From Verrucomicrobiia bacterium (GTDB lineage Bacteria; Verrucomicrobiota; Verrucomicrobiia; Limisphaerales; UBA11358), in contig JARLJW010000074.1 of the NCBI GenBank assembly GCA_031290985.1, positions 1 through 57,875 of the forward strand: 57,875 nucleotides of DNA, read 5' to 3'. Shown here one piece after another: positions 8,110 to 16,547 of this stretch. The notes beneath the pieces are model-generated. The model ran no database searches. It was given only the letters and a program-made list of their open reading frames with translations, and was not told where the DNA came from. The position numbers and the translations under genes are program-made. Numbering within the stretch: position 1 is the first letter of the stretch; every line of letters starts with the position of its first letter.

Positions 8110-8459
8110 TCAAAAGAGACGGGCTTTATCGGCGCCAGCGCCTTGTCCACACGGGTTGCCAGGTCGGCCCGCGCCGCGCCGGGCGTTGACCATTTTTCAG
8201 CGGCGATCTTCATCGCGGTTTCAATCGGCAGCAGCACGGTGCCGCGTTGCCGGTCAAGCATGGTCGTGGTGGTCAATGCCTTTTCTTCATTAGCCCGCAT
8301 TTCCGCCAGCGCCTTGCCGCGCAGTTCGGCCCGGTCGGCGTCGATTGCTGGCACCTGCACCAGCAGCTTCGCCGCCAGCGCCAGCACCACGAACAGCACG
8401 ATGGCGATGACGAATCCGATCGCGGCACCCGAGGCGCGGTTGATCTGTTCGAGCTTCAT
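8106..8459 (-). CDS. Single-span membrane protein of the ACIII operon, unknown
   Basis: The 117-residue protein starts MKLEQINRASG. The start is fixed by an ATGA overlap with actF, and its own stop overlaps the CcoN-like start. One membrane helix covers about residues 11-34, and a soluble, mostly helical and charged tail follows, with RGTVLLPIETAMKIAAEKW. I do not recognise the family. Its place between actF and the oxidase-like genes suggests a small subunit linking the two modules. Confidence 0.8.
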   Translation of the reverse strand: MKLEQINRASGAAIGFVIAIVLFVVLALAAKLLVQVPAIDADRAELRGKALAEMRANEEKALTTTTMLDRQRGTVLLPIETAMKIAAEKWSTPGAARADLATRVDKALAPIKPVSFE

Positions 8460-9709
8460 TTGGCACCCCCGGTATTCGCCGCCATGAGGTCGCGGACCGC
8501 GTGCTGGCTTACGCCCATCGCTTCCAGCAGGCGCGGATCGCGCTGCGGGTACGGCGGGTGTGAATTGAACTTGTGTAAAAATATCTTCGCCAGGAATCCG
8601 CCCATCAGCATCAGGCAACCCAGCGGCAGCCAGATCCATTTAAGATGATAACCCTGATCGTGCAACGCCGGGAAAACGTTAAACGCAATATCCAGCGCGT
8701 GCATCGCCCAGATCAGGATGCACGTCGGGATGATGACTTTGAAATTCGTCTTCACGGCCGCGGGCAGCAGGATAAAGAACGGCACAAAAAATTTGCCCGC
8801 GATCAGCAGCATGCTCAGCCACCACCAGTTGCCGTGCTCACGGATCAGGTACCAGAAAGTTTCCTCCGGCACGTTCGCGTTCCATACCACAAAATACTGC
8901 GCAAATTCCGCATACGCCGAAAACAGCGTGAAACCCAGCATCAGCACGCCGATGAAATAGAAATAATTCTTCTGCAAAACCGGTGCCAGCGTCCCCTGCC
9001 GCAACAGCACCGCCGCGATCACATAAATCGTCGCCAGCCCGCTCCACGCGCACGTCGAAAAGAAATACACGCCGTGCATCGCCGAGAACCACTGGTATTG
9101 CAGCGACTTCATCCACAGGACGCCCGAAAGCGTCAGCACGGCGGCATAAGCCACGATGCCCCACCCCGAATACCAGCGCAGCTTGCGCGTGCATTCCACC
9201 GAACCGCTCTCGTCTTGCTTGAGCGACCAGCGGCTCAACTGCGATGACAACACCCACCACACCGCGAAAAAGATCGCCGAGCAAATCCAGAAGCCCGGCA
9301 CCGTGAATATCGGCAGCTTGGCCGCCACCACGTTGTTCTGCGCCGGATCAATGGTCATCCACGCGTAGATGCGCTTGCCCAGCAGCGCCACCGGCAGGAA
9401 CAGGATCGCCAGCCACGGAAACAGCAGCGACGCGATGTGCTCGCTGAAACGGCGGATGCCCACCGACCAGCCCGCATCCGTCAGGTGATGGATCATCACC
9501 ATGAACAACGCGCCCAGCGCGATGCTGTAATAAAACATGAACGCCATCAGCCAGGACGTGCCGAATTCGCGGAGGTTGTTGTAATGGTTGCTCAACAACG
9601 CACCCACCAGCGTCAGAAATCCGCCGACCACCATCAGAAAGGTCGGCAACCAGCGCCAGCCGGATAGGTCCAGCGGCGGCAGTTTCGAATTTTCGTTGTG
9701 CGAACTCAT
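8456..9709 (-). CDS. actF: Alternative complex III subunit ActF (NrfD-like, truncated type)
   Basis: The 417-residue polytopic protein has about ten hydrophobic helices. It begins with a short hydrophilic leader and then LSGWRWLPTFLMVVGGFL. The segments FMFYYSIALGALFMVMIHHLTDAGW and the IRRFSEH loop are typical of ActF, the NrfD-related membrane subunit paired with ActC. Alternative complex III oxidises menaquinol or ubiquinol and reduces a periplasmic acceptor. The gene lies 2 bases after actE. Confidence 0.93.
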   Translation of the reverse strand: MSSHNENSKLPPLDLSGWRWLPTFLMVVGGFLTLVGALLSNHYNNLREFGTSWLMAFMFYYSIALGALFMVMIHHLTDAGWSVGIRRFSEHIASLLFPWLAILFLPVALLGKRIYAWMTIDPAQNNVVAAKLPIFTVPGFWICSAIFFAVWWVLSSQLSRWSLKQDESGSVECTRKLRWYSGWGIVAYAAVLTLSGVLWMKSLQYQWFSAMHGVYFFSTCAWSGLATIYVIAAVLLRQGTLAPVLQKNYFYFIGVLMLGFTLFSAYAEFAQYFVVWNANVPEETFWYLIREHGNWWWLSMLLIAGKFFVPFFILLPAAVKTNFKVIIPTCILIWAMHALDIAFNVFPALHDQGYHLKWIWLPLGCLMLMGGFLAKIFLHKFNSHPPYPQRDPRLLEAMGVSQHAVRDLMAANTGGAK

Positions 9710-9711
9710 GG

Positions 9712-10371
9712 TTATTTCTTCAAGGCGGCTGCTTGCTCGGGCGTCAGATCATCCACGCTGCCCAGGTGGCTCAATTGCAAGGCGCGCAGATAGGCGATGA
9801 TCGCCCAGCGGTCCTCCGTCCCGACCAGCGGGCCGGCCGCGCCCATCGTGCTCTTGCCGTAAGTGATCGTGTTAAAAATCTCGCCGTCCGCCATCTTGAT
9901 GATGCGCGAATCATGCAGGTTTGCGACCGTCGGCATTGCCCCGATCTTCTTCGTGATGCCGTTGCCGTCGCCCAGCCTGCCGTGGCAGGCCGAACAATAG
10001 ATGTCGAACCGGTCACGCCCGCGTTCCAGCAACGGCAGGTTGATCGCCAGTGGATTGTTCTGCACAAAATTCGTTGTGCCAGTCACGCGTCCCGTGTTCA
10101 CGGGCGAATCCTCAAAATGATACACCGCTCCGTCCGCCGTCTCGATCGGCTGGCTGCGGGCGATTGTTCCCTCCGGTGCCAACTGCGAACTGACCCCGTT
10201 TGCAAAAAAGCGGTTCGGCTCCATCGGCCGCAGCTTCGCCTGCCGGTCCATGTCCGGAAACAGCTCCATCGGGGGCTTGCGCATCATCTTGCCCTGCAAA
10301 CCAAGGGTGCAGAAGGCGCCGACCAGCACCGCTGTCCCGATCAATAAAATGGATATGATGACGCGGATCAT
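9712..10371 (-). CDS. actE: Alternative complex III monohaem cytochrome ActE
   Basis: The 219-residue protein has an N-terminal hydrophobic anchor (IISILLIGTAVLVGAF), then the ActE-type segment MRKPPMELFPDMDRQ, and a cytochrome c fold with CSACHG. The end (WAIIAYLRALQLSH) is a usual C-terminal helix of such cytochromes. It carries electrons from ActA and ActB to the acceptor. It overlaps the actD stop by ATGA and is followed by actF. Confidence 0.93.
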   Translation of the reverse strand: MIRVIISILLIGTAVLVGAFCTLGLQGKMMRKPPMELFPDMDRQAKLRPMEPNRFFANGVSSQLAPEGTIARSQPIETADGAVYHFEDSPVNTGRVTGTTNFVQNNPLAINLPLLERGRDRFDIYCSACHGRLGDGNGITKKIGAMPTVANLHDSRIIKMADGEIFNTITYGKSTMGAAGPLVGTEDRWAIIAYLRALQLSHLGSVDDLTPEQAAALKK

Positions 10372-10919
10372 GCTATCTCCTCCACGATATCGACGTTCGC
10401 GCCGCCGAGCGATTCCAGCAGTTGTTTCGTCTCTGTCGCGCAGAATTTTTCATCCTCCGCCCCGATGACCATGATGAACTTGTCGCGCGAAGCCAGCGCA
10501 AAACGCTTCTTGGCGAGCAGCGGATGATGCAGGCGCGGCAGTTGGTTGATGCCCAGCATTCCGATGAGCGCGCCCAATGCGCCGCCCATGATCAACATGA
10601 TGTAGGACGGCACAAAAGTCATGGGCGCGCTGAACATCGGCTTGCCACCGACCATCAGCGGATAGTCAAACGCGTTGGCAAACCAGATGAGCCCGGCGAT
10701 GTTCAGGAACATGAACGCGCCGCCTGCCAGCGCCACCCAGCCCACGAGCGAATTCTTCAAGCCCATCAGCTTGTCCATCCCGTGGATCGGGAACGGCGTG
10801 AACACATCCCACCGGTTGTAGCCTTCCGCGCGGACTTTCTCCGCCGCCCGCAGCAGGTCGCCCGGCGTGTTGAACTCCGCCATCAGGCCGTAAATTTTGG
10901 GGGCCTCATTTTTGCTCAT
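10368..10919 (-). CDS. actD: Alternative complex III subunit ActD (DUF3341)
   Basis: The 183-residue protein starts MSKNEAPKIYGLMAEF. The start is fixed by an ATGA overlap with actC; the frame is open far upstream only because it lies inside actC. It has the DUF3341 opening (DLLRAAEKVRAEGYNRWDVFTPFPIHGMD), two membrane helices in the middle and a small C-terminal domain. ActD is a membrane subunit of alternative complex III without cofactors. Confidence 0.93.
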   Translation of the reverse strand: MSKNEAPKIYGLMAEFNTPGDLLRAAEKVRAEGYNRWDVFTPFPIHGMDKLMGLKNSLVGWVALAGGAFMFLNIAGLIWFANAFDYPLMVGGKPMFSAPMTFVPSYIMLIMGGALGALIGMLGINQLPRLHHPLLAKKRFALASRDKFIMVIGAEDEKFCATETKQLLESLGGANVDIVEEIA

Positions 10920-12352
10920 GACTGGCCCCCTTTCTTGGCACCACCGAGCGGATGATGCGGATCGCCTTCCGGCATTACACCCTTCACTTCTTGAATTGCG
11001 ATCACCGGCAAAAATTTCACGAACAACAGGTACAGCATGAAGAACGCACCCAGCGTCCCGATGTACAAACCGATGTCCCAGATCGTCGGCATGTACTTGC
11101 CCCAGTTCGCCGGCAAAAATTCCTGGTACAGCGAGCCGACCACGATCACGAAACGTTCGCACCACATGCCGATGTTGATCAACAGGCCGATGATAAACAG
11201 CGCTTTCATGCTCGAGCGGATTTTCTTGAACCACAGCAACTGCGTTACGCAGACGTTGATGCCGATCAGCGTCCAGCCGAGATAAAGATAGGTATGACCA
11301 AACAAACGGTGACCGAATACCCAGCGTTCATAAGTGTCGCCGCTGTACCACGCGATGAAAAACTCCATCGCGTAGATGTAGTCGATGACGAGGCCCGCGA
11401 CCAATGCCAGCTTCGCCACCTTGTCCATATGGCTCAACGTGATGACATTTTCCAGCCCGCACCATTTGCGCAGCGGCACCAGCAACACCATCATCATGCC
11501 GAAACCGCAAAACACCGCGCCGATCACGAAGTACAGCGGGAAAATGGTCGCGTGCCAGCCCGCGATCTGCGAGGTGCAGAAGTCGAGGCCGACGATTGAA
11601 CTCACCGTGAACACCAGCAGCGTGCACAAGCCGCACAGCACCACATACGCCTTCTCGTAATGATGCCATTGCCGCGCCGAACCGGTCCAGCCCATCGCCA
11701 GGATGCTGAAAATTGCCTTGCGGACGCGCGTGGTCGCGCGGTCACGAAACACCCCGAAGTCCGGGATCATCCCCATGAACCAGAACAGCGATGACACCAC
11801 CAGATACGTGTTCACCGCGAACACGTCCCACATCAGCGGCGATTTGAACTGCGGCCACAGCCCGTTCGAGTTCGGGATCGGGAACATAAACCAGTCGAAC
11901 CACGCGCGACCGACGTGGATCGCCGGGTAAAGCCCCGCCATCATCACCGAGAAAACCGTCATCGCCTCGGCCATGCGGCCGATGGTTGTGCGCCAGTGCT
12001 GCTTGGTCAAAAACAGCAGCGCCGAGATCAACGTGCCCGCGTGCGCCACACCGACCCACCAGATGAAATTCACGATGTCCAGGCCCCACATCACCGGATG
12101 ATTATTGCCCCAGACACCAACGCCGGTGAACACTTGGTAGAACAGGCAGACCGGGAAGATCACCGTCGCGGAAAATGCCGCCGGCAGGAACAATATCCAC
12201 CACCACAGCGGCGTCTTGCCTTCCGCAAACACGGACAGCTTGTCCGTCAGCCAGCCGAGACCCTTGTTGCCCTCGATGACCGGGGCGCGTTGCAACTCCA
12301 CCGGCGGTGCCAGCTTCTTCAATTCTTCCAGGTTGGTCACGGCGTCAGACAT
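10916..12352 (-). CDS. actC: Alternative complex III quinone-binding subunit ActC (NrfD/PsrC type)
   Basis: The 478-residue protein with about ten helices belongs to the NrfD/PsrC family. In solved ACIII structures ActC holds the quinol site facing ActB. The sequence includes a helix-rich core with WWVGVAHAGTLISALLFL and WHATIFPLYFVIGAVFCG, both usual in this subunit. Its ATG overlaps the actB stop by one base (TAATG), and its own stop overlaps actD. Confidence 0.94.
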   Translation of the reverse strand: MSDAVTNLEELKKLAPPVELQRAPVIEGNKGLGWLTDKLSVFAEGKTPLWWWILFLPAAFSATVIFPVCLFYQVFTGVGVWGNNHPVMWGLDIVNFIWWVGVAHAGTLISALLFLTKQHWRTTIGRMAEAMTVFSVMMAGLYPAIHVGRAWFDWFMFPIPNSNGLWPQFKSPLMWDVFAVNTYLVVSSLFWFMGMIPDFGVFRDRATTRVRKAIFSILAMGWTGSARQWHHYEKAYVVLCGLCTLLVFTVSSIVGLDFCTSQIAGWHATIFPLYFVIGAVFCGFGMMMVLLVPLRKWCGLENVITLSHMDKVAKLALVAGLVIDYIYAMEFFIAWYSGDTYERWVFGHRLFGHTYLYLGWTLIGINVCVTQLLWFKKIRSSMKALFIIGLLINIGMWCERFVIVVGSLYQEFLPANWGKYMPTIWDIGLYIGTLGAFFMLYLLFVKFLPVIAIQEVKGVMPEGDPHHPLGGAKKGGQS

Positions 12353-15300
12353 TAGCTCTGGCCTTTCTTCGTGAGGCTTTGGCTCTCGTACTCTTCGGTG
12401 CTGAACGGATCATGATGATCTTTGTAATCCGGCATCGCGGGATTCGGGTTGCGGACGCGCGCCAGGTACGTCGTGCGCGGCCTCGTCAACAGATTCCCCA
12501 GCACGGAATAATTCAATCCCGACGTCTTCAATACCGAGACCGAACTTTTGGCGTCGCTGATGTCGCCGAACACGATTGCGCCCGCCGGACATGCCTGCTG
12601 GCACGCCGTCTTCGGCACCGTTCCCGCCGCTTCCGTCAGGCGCACATTGTCGCTCGCGCCGGCCTTTGCCTTCTGCGAAATCTTCGCGTGCTCAATGCGC
12701 TGCGTACAATAGGTGCATTTCTCCATGACGCCGCGCATGCGCACCGTCGCGTCCGGGTTCTTGGAAAGCTTGATGAGATCCCACTCGTCTTCCGTGCGCA
12801 TCCCGCTGTTCGGGTCGTTCCACCAGCGCTTCAGATCCCATTCGCCGTCCGTCTTGTGCGTGAGCGTCGTGGAATAAAGCGTCCCCTTCAGCTCCGTTAA
12901 CGGCCGCTTGTTGTAATCCAGGAAATTGAAACGGCGGACCTTGTACGGGCAGTTGTTCGAGCAATAGCGCGTGCCGATGCAACGGTTATATGCCATCACG
13001 TTCAAACCTTCCTGGTCGTGGACGGTTGCGGCCACGGGGCAGACGTTTTCGCACGGTGCCGTCTCGCACATCTGGCAGAGCATCGGCTGGTTCACCGCCT
13101 GCACGTCGTCGATCCATTCCTCAAACTGCTGATCTTCGTCAGCCTTGTTGATGTCTGAGCCAAGATCAAAACGCGGATTGATGCCCTTCGCGGTGCTGGA
13201 AGCATTCTTCCGCTTCGGATCGCTCGTGAAATATCGGTCAATGCGCATCCAGTGCATCTCGCGGCCGCGCAGCACTTGATCCTTGCCGACAATCGGGATG
13301 TTGTTCTCGCTCTGGCAGGCGATGACACAGGTGCCGCAACCCACGCACGCGCCCAAGTCAATGGACATGCCCCACTGATGCAGCGCCGTCTTCTTGGCCT
13401 CATCCAGCGGGTTCGGATAAAGTGACTGGACGATCGGCGGCTCAACGCCGCGAAACTTCACTTCTGCGACACTTTCAGTTTCGTGTTTCTCGTTGAGCTC
13501 TTTGGCATCTTCCTCAAAGGTGGCGAGATTGAATTCCCGCACCGCCGGACGGCCTTCCATCGACCAGTGATGTTGCGTGCACGCCAGCGTGTACGTGCCG
13601 CCGGTCTTCTTGATCGTCGCCCCCGTGGCGACATAATCGCCGTTAAAAATCTTATACGCGTTGAAGCCGACACCGTTACCGACGCGCCCCGCCCGTTCGC
13701 GTCCGTAACCGAGCGCGAGGCCAAGCGAATAATCCGCCATGCCCGGCTGCGTCCAGACCGGTCCCACCACGCTCTTGCCATTCAGCGTGATTTCCACGAG
13801 GTCACCGTTCGCCACACCCAGGTCGCGCGCCGTCTTGCGGCTGATGAGCACCGCATTATCCCACGTCATTTTTGTGACGGGATCCGGCAGTTCCTGCATC
13901 CAGCCGTTGTTCGCATAACGACCGTCATCCACCTTCGCATCGCGGAAGAAAACCACTTCCAAATTGGTGGGCGAGACCGTGGGGTTTTTCTTCGCCGCCA
14001 GCAAACCATTCAAGTCGTTGAGCGACTGGATGACTTTGACATCCGTGATCGCCGGCGTCGAAACCGTCGTGTACCCGTTGTACAAAAATTTCTTCCAACT
14101 CTCGCCTGAACCACCGAACGTGGCCTGAACGATCTCATGGGCGGCCGTTTGCGTTTCACCCGCCAGCCGCGCCAGAAATTCCAGTTCATTCAACCCGCTA
14201 AACAGCGGCTGAATCAACGGCTGGATCGGCACCAGCGAACCGTCGCTCGTCGTCGCATCGCCCCACGATTCCAGATAGTGCGTCGCCGGGAAATTCCAGC
14301 TTGCCTTGTCCGCCGATTCATCCTCGTAGTACCCCAGACGGACCACCGTGGTGGATTTCGATGCTGGCGACCAGTTAAGATTATAAGCCGGATTGCCGCC
14401 TAGGATCACCAGCGTATCCGACGCGGCTGCACTCAGTCCGGTCAAATCGGTATTCGCACCTTCTATCGCCGGCAGCAACGTGACCGTGTTGCCGATGCTG
14501 TCCAGCGCCGTGTTGATGGCGTGCGCCAGCAGGTGAACTTCCACCGGCTGCCGCTGGCCTGCGACGACCAGAACATTGCCCCGGCTCGCAATCAAATCTT
14601 TCGCACACTCGCCCACCCACGGGCTCATGGACTCGGGTCCGCCCGCAATCTGTGACAAAATCTCATACGCCACGTTGCCCACCAGCGAGGCGGCCAGGCG
14701 CAGCCGATGATCCGCGCTCGCGCCCGTCAGCGTGAACAGCGATTCCACCGCATACAAACGGCTCATCCCCTTGTCCGCCTTGCGGCCCGCCGCAAATTTG
14801 CGGATATGATTGTGCGCGTCGTCTTCCCCGCCCAGAAAATCACAGTCAAGCGACAAAATGACCTTCGCCTTGTCGAAATTGAACACCGGCCGCACAGACT
14901 GCCCGAACGCCTGAGTGGCCGCGCGTTGGTGAATGCCCGAATCAATCGCGTCATGCGTGAACCACTGCGCCTTCGGATATTTTTGCGCGATGATCTTCTG
15001 CAACCGCGCCCGCGACGGCGATGTGCTGCTTTCCGCCAGAAACGCCAAACCTTCGCCACTGCTCGTCGCAAATTTCTTTGCCAGGCTCTCAAGGTATTTC
15101 AACGCCTCTTCGCGCTCGACCGCGTACAGCCTGCCATCCGCGCCGCGCATCTTGAACTGACGAGCCCGGTCCGGATCATAAAGATCAAGAATGGAAGCCT
15201 GCGCATAACGGTCCGTCCCGCCATTGCCGTTGGGATAAAGTGAATTGCCTTCGATCTTCACCGGCCGGCCTTCGTACGATTTGACCGTCAGCGGCACCGC

Positions 15301-15624
15301 ACCCGTGCGCGTTGGCATGGCCGTCGCAAAATACTGCGCCTCGCCAAAAGTGTAATTCTCCAACTGCTTGCCGAACGGCTCCAGCTTTTCCTCCGGTCGG
15401 CGGCAGCCCGCGCCCAGCGTCGCCACGCCCGCCAGGGCAAACGATGCCGACATCAGCTTCAGGAAGCTCCGGCGGCTCTGGCCGTCTTCCATCTCGCTCG
15501 CTCCGGACGGGAACTCCCGGTGCAGCCAGTCCTTGAACTCCGGCGTATCTGCCAGTTCATCCAAGCTGCGCCAGTAACGGCGGCCGGTGACGGGGGCGGA
15601 TGAATTATTCAGATCGTTTTTCAT
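12352..15624 (-). CDS. actB: Alternative complex III large iron-sulfur subunit ActB
   Basis: The 1,090-residue protein is a fusion of a molybdopterin-oxidoreductase-like domain without the cofactor and a C-terminal ferredoxin-like part. I placed the start at MKNDLNNSSAPVTGRRYW, which overlaps the actA stop by ATGA. A Tat signal with SRRSFLKLM lies about 50 residues in. Four cysteine clusters follow in the C-terminal quarter: CVGCGTCVIAC, CQMCETAPCENVC, CIGTRYCSNNCPYKVRRFNF and CTYCTQR with CQQACPAGAI. This pattern predicts three 4Fe-4S and one 3Fe-4S cluster, which carry electrons from quinol toward the haem subunits on the periplasmic side. Confidence 0.95.
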   Translation of the reverse strand: MKNDLNNSSAPVTGRRYWRSLDELADTPEFKDWLHREFPSGASEMEDGQSRRSFLKLMSASFALAGVATLGAGCRRPEEKLEPFGKQLENYTFGEAQYFATAMPTRTGAVPLTVKSYEGRPVKIEGNSLYPNGNGGTDRYAQASILDLYDPDRARQFKMRGADGRLYAVEREEALKYLESLAKKFATSSGEGLAFLAESSTSPSRARLQKIIAQKYPKAQWFTHDAIDSGIHQRAATQAFGQSVRPVFNFDKAKVILSLDCDFLGGEDDAHNHIRKFAAGRKADKGMSRLYAVESLFTLTGASADHRLRLAASLVGNVAYEILSQIAGGPESMSPWVGECAKDLIASRGNVLVVAGQRQPVEVHLLAHAINTALDSIGNTVTLLPAIEGANTDLTGLSAAASDTLVILGGNPAYNLNWSPASKSTTVVRLGYYEDESADKASWNFPATHYLESWGDATTSDGSLVPIQPLIQPLFSGLNELEFLARLAGETQTAAHEIVQATFGGSGESWKKFLYNGYTTVSTPAITDVKVIQSLNDLNGLLAAKKNPTVSPTNLEVVFFRDAKVDDGRYANNGWMQELPDPVTKMTWDNAVLISRKTARDLGVANGDLVEITLNGKSVVGPVWTQPGMADYSLGLALGYGRERAGRVGNGVGFNAYKIFNGDYVATGATIKKTGGTYTLACTQHHWSMEGRPAVREFNLATFEEDAKELNEKHETESVAEVKFRGVEPPIVQSLYPNPLDEAKKTALHQWGMSIDLGACVGCGTCVIACQSENNIPIVGKDQVLRGREMHWMRIDRYFTSDPKRKNASSTAKGINPRFDLGSDINKADEDQQFEEWIDDVQAVNQPMLCQMCETAPCENVCPVAATVHDQEGLNVMAYNRCIGTRYCSNNCPYKVRRFNFLDYNKRPLTELKGTLYSTTLTHKTDGEWDLKRWWNDPNSGMRTEDEWDLIKLSKNPDATVRMRGVMEKCTYCTQRIEHAKISQKAKAGASDNVRLTEAAGTVPKTACQQACPAGAIVFGDISDAKSSVSVLKTSGLNYSVLGNLLTRPRTTYLARVRNPNPAMPDYKDHHDPFSTEEYESQSLTKKGQS

Positions 15625-16283
15625 CGGTGACAGGCCGAGCAGCTTTGCAGCGATTCCACTTTCCAATCATGAACGAACTTCTTCCCGTTCACATTTTGCA
15701 GTCGCGCGGCCTCGACGGAATTTGTACTCCACTGCCAGTCCAGCTTCGTCACCTTGTCCGGCGGGCGGATGTGCGCGGCGGGGTCGCGGTGACAGTCCAG
15801 GCAGAAGCTCATGCTAAAGGATTTATCATGGCGCACCTCGTCCATCTGGTCGATGCGCCCGTGGCATTCCACGCAGCTGATGCCGCGGGTCACATGCACG
15901 GAATGGTTGAAATAAACGTAGTCCGGCGTCTTGTGCACCTGCACCCACGCGATCGGGACATTATTGGCGGCGCTGTTGCGCACGATCGCCAGCCGCGGGT
16001 CGTCCTTCAATACCAGCGCATGGCAGTTCATGCAGGTCGAGGCGCCCGGCAGGTTGGCGAACCAAGATTTCTCCACGCCGTTATGGCAATACCGGCAGTC
16101 CAGCCCGAGTTGGCCCGCATGGATGCTATGGGAGAACGGCACCGGCTGCACCGGCTGGTAGCCCGCGCGCGTGTATTTGGGCGTGAGATAAATCGTCACG
16201 CCTGCCGCCACGGCACCGCCGGCCAGCACCCCCACAAGGGCAAGCACCAACGGCAAACTGTTTGTCCATTTAGGAAAAATCAC
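15621..16283 (-). CDS. actA: Alternative complex III pentahaem cytochrome ActA
   Basis: The 220-residue protein has an N-terminal membrane anchor (SLPLVLALVGVLAGGAVAAG) and five haem c motifs: CRYCH, CMNCH, CVECH, CLDCH and CSACH, the last directly before the stop. This matches the pentahaem ActA of alternative complex III. The start is a GTG, and no nearer in-frame ATG exists. It is the first gene of the ten-gene operon; the 264 bases upstream must hold the promoter. Confidence 0.94.
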   Translation of the reverse strand: MIFPKWTNSLPLVLALVGVLAGGAVAAGVTIYLTPKYTRAGYQPVQPVPFSHSIHAGQLGLDCRYCHNGVEKSWFANLPGASTCMNCHALVLKDDPRLAIVRNSAANNVPIAWVQVHKTPDYVYFNHSVHVTRGISCVECHGRIDQMDEVRHDKSFSMSFCLDCHRDPAAHIRPPDKVTKLDWQWSTNSVEAARLQNVNGKKFVHDWKVESLQSCSACHR

Positions 16284-16388
16284 TGCTGCAAAAAGCTTTA
16301 AAACACCTCGAACTGAAAATTGTCATCTCAACCGCAAAGTTGAGCGCATTGTTTATCAATTGGGATTCGCATCCGCAAGAAAAGTTTG

Positions 16389-16402
16389 TGAAATTTTTCA
16401 CG
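16389..16402. promoter_or_regulatory. Palindrome upstream of actA
   Basis: GTGAAATTTTTCAC has perfect 6-base arms with a 2-base centre and lies 106 bases upstream of the actA start, in the only sizeable gap before the operon. It could be an operator. Short AT-rich palindromes also arise by chance, and I see no clear -35/-10 pair. Confidence 0.25.
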
Positions 16403-16496
16403 TTGTTGGTGCTTCTCCGCCAAAAAAGCACTTGACGGAGCGCCGTCCGCCCACAGGGCGCTGAATATTCGACCTGGCCATTGGCGCCTTTTTAGT

Positions 16497-16522
16497 CATT
16501 CGTCATAAGTGCTTCGTTATTC
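16497..16522. repeat. CATTCGTCAT-type dispersed repeat
   Basis: CATTCGTCATAAGTGCTTCG and the following bases match 48592-48617 with few differences. It lies just downstream of the receiver-domain gene. The rest of the gap to actA (16284-16547) holds the palindrome above and no gene. Confidence 0.55.
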
Positions 16523-16547
16523 CATAGCCCTGCACGGTCGAAAAAAT

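Noticed and set aside
6961..8487. 508-codon plus-strand frame opposite the CcoN-like gene
   Set aside because: It is rich in Arg, His and Gln, and has no domain; it results from codon bias of the minus-strand membrane protein genes.
10920..11234. N-terminal extension of actD
   Set aside because: It overlaps the well-supported actC gene; the ATGA overlap and the DUF3341 opening fix the start at 10919.
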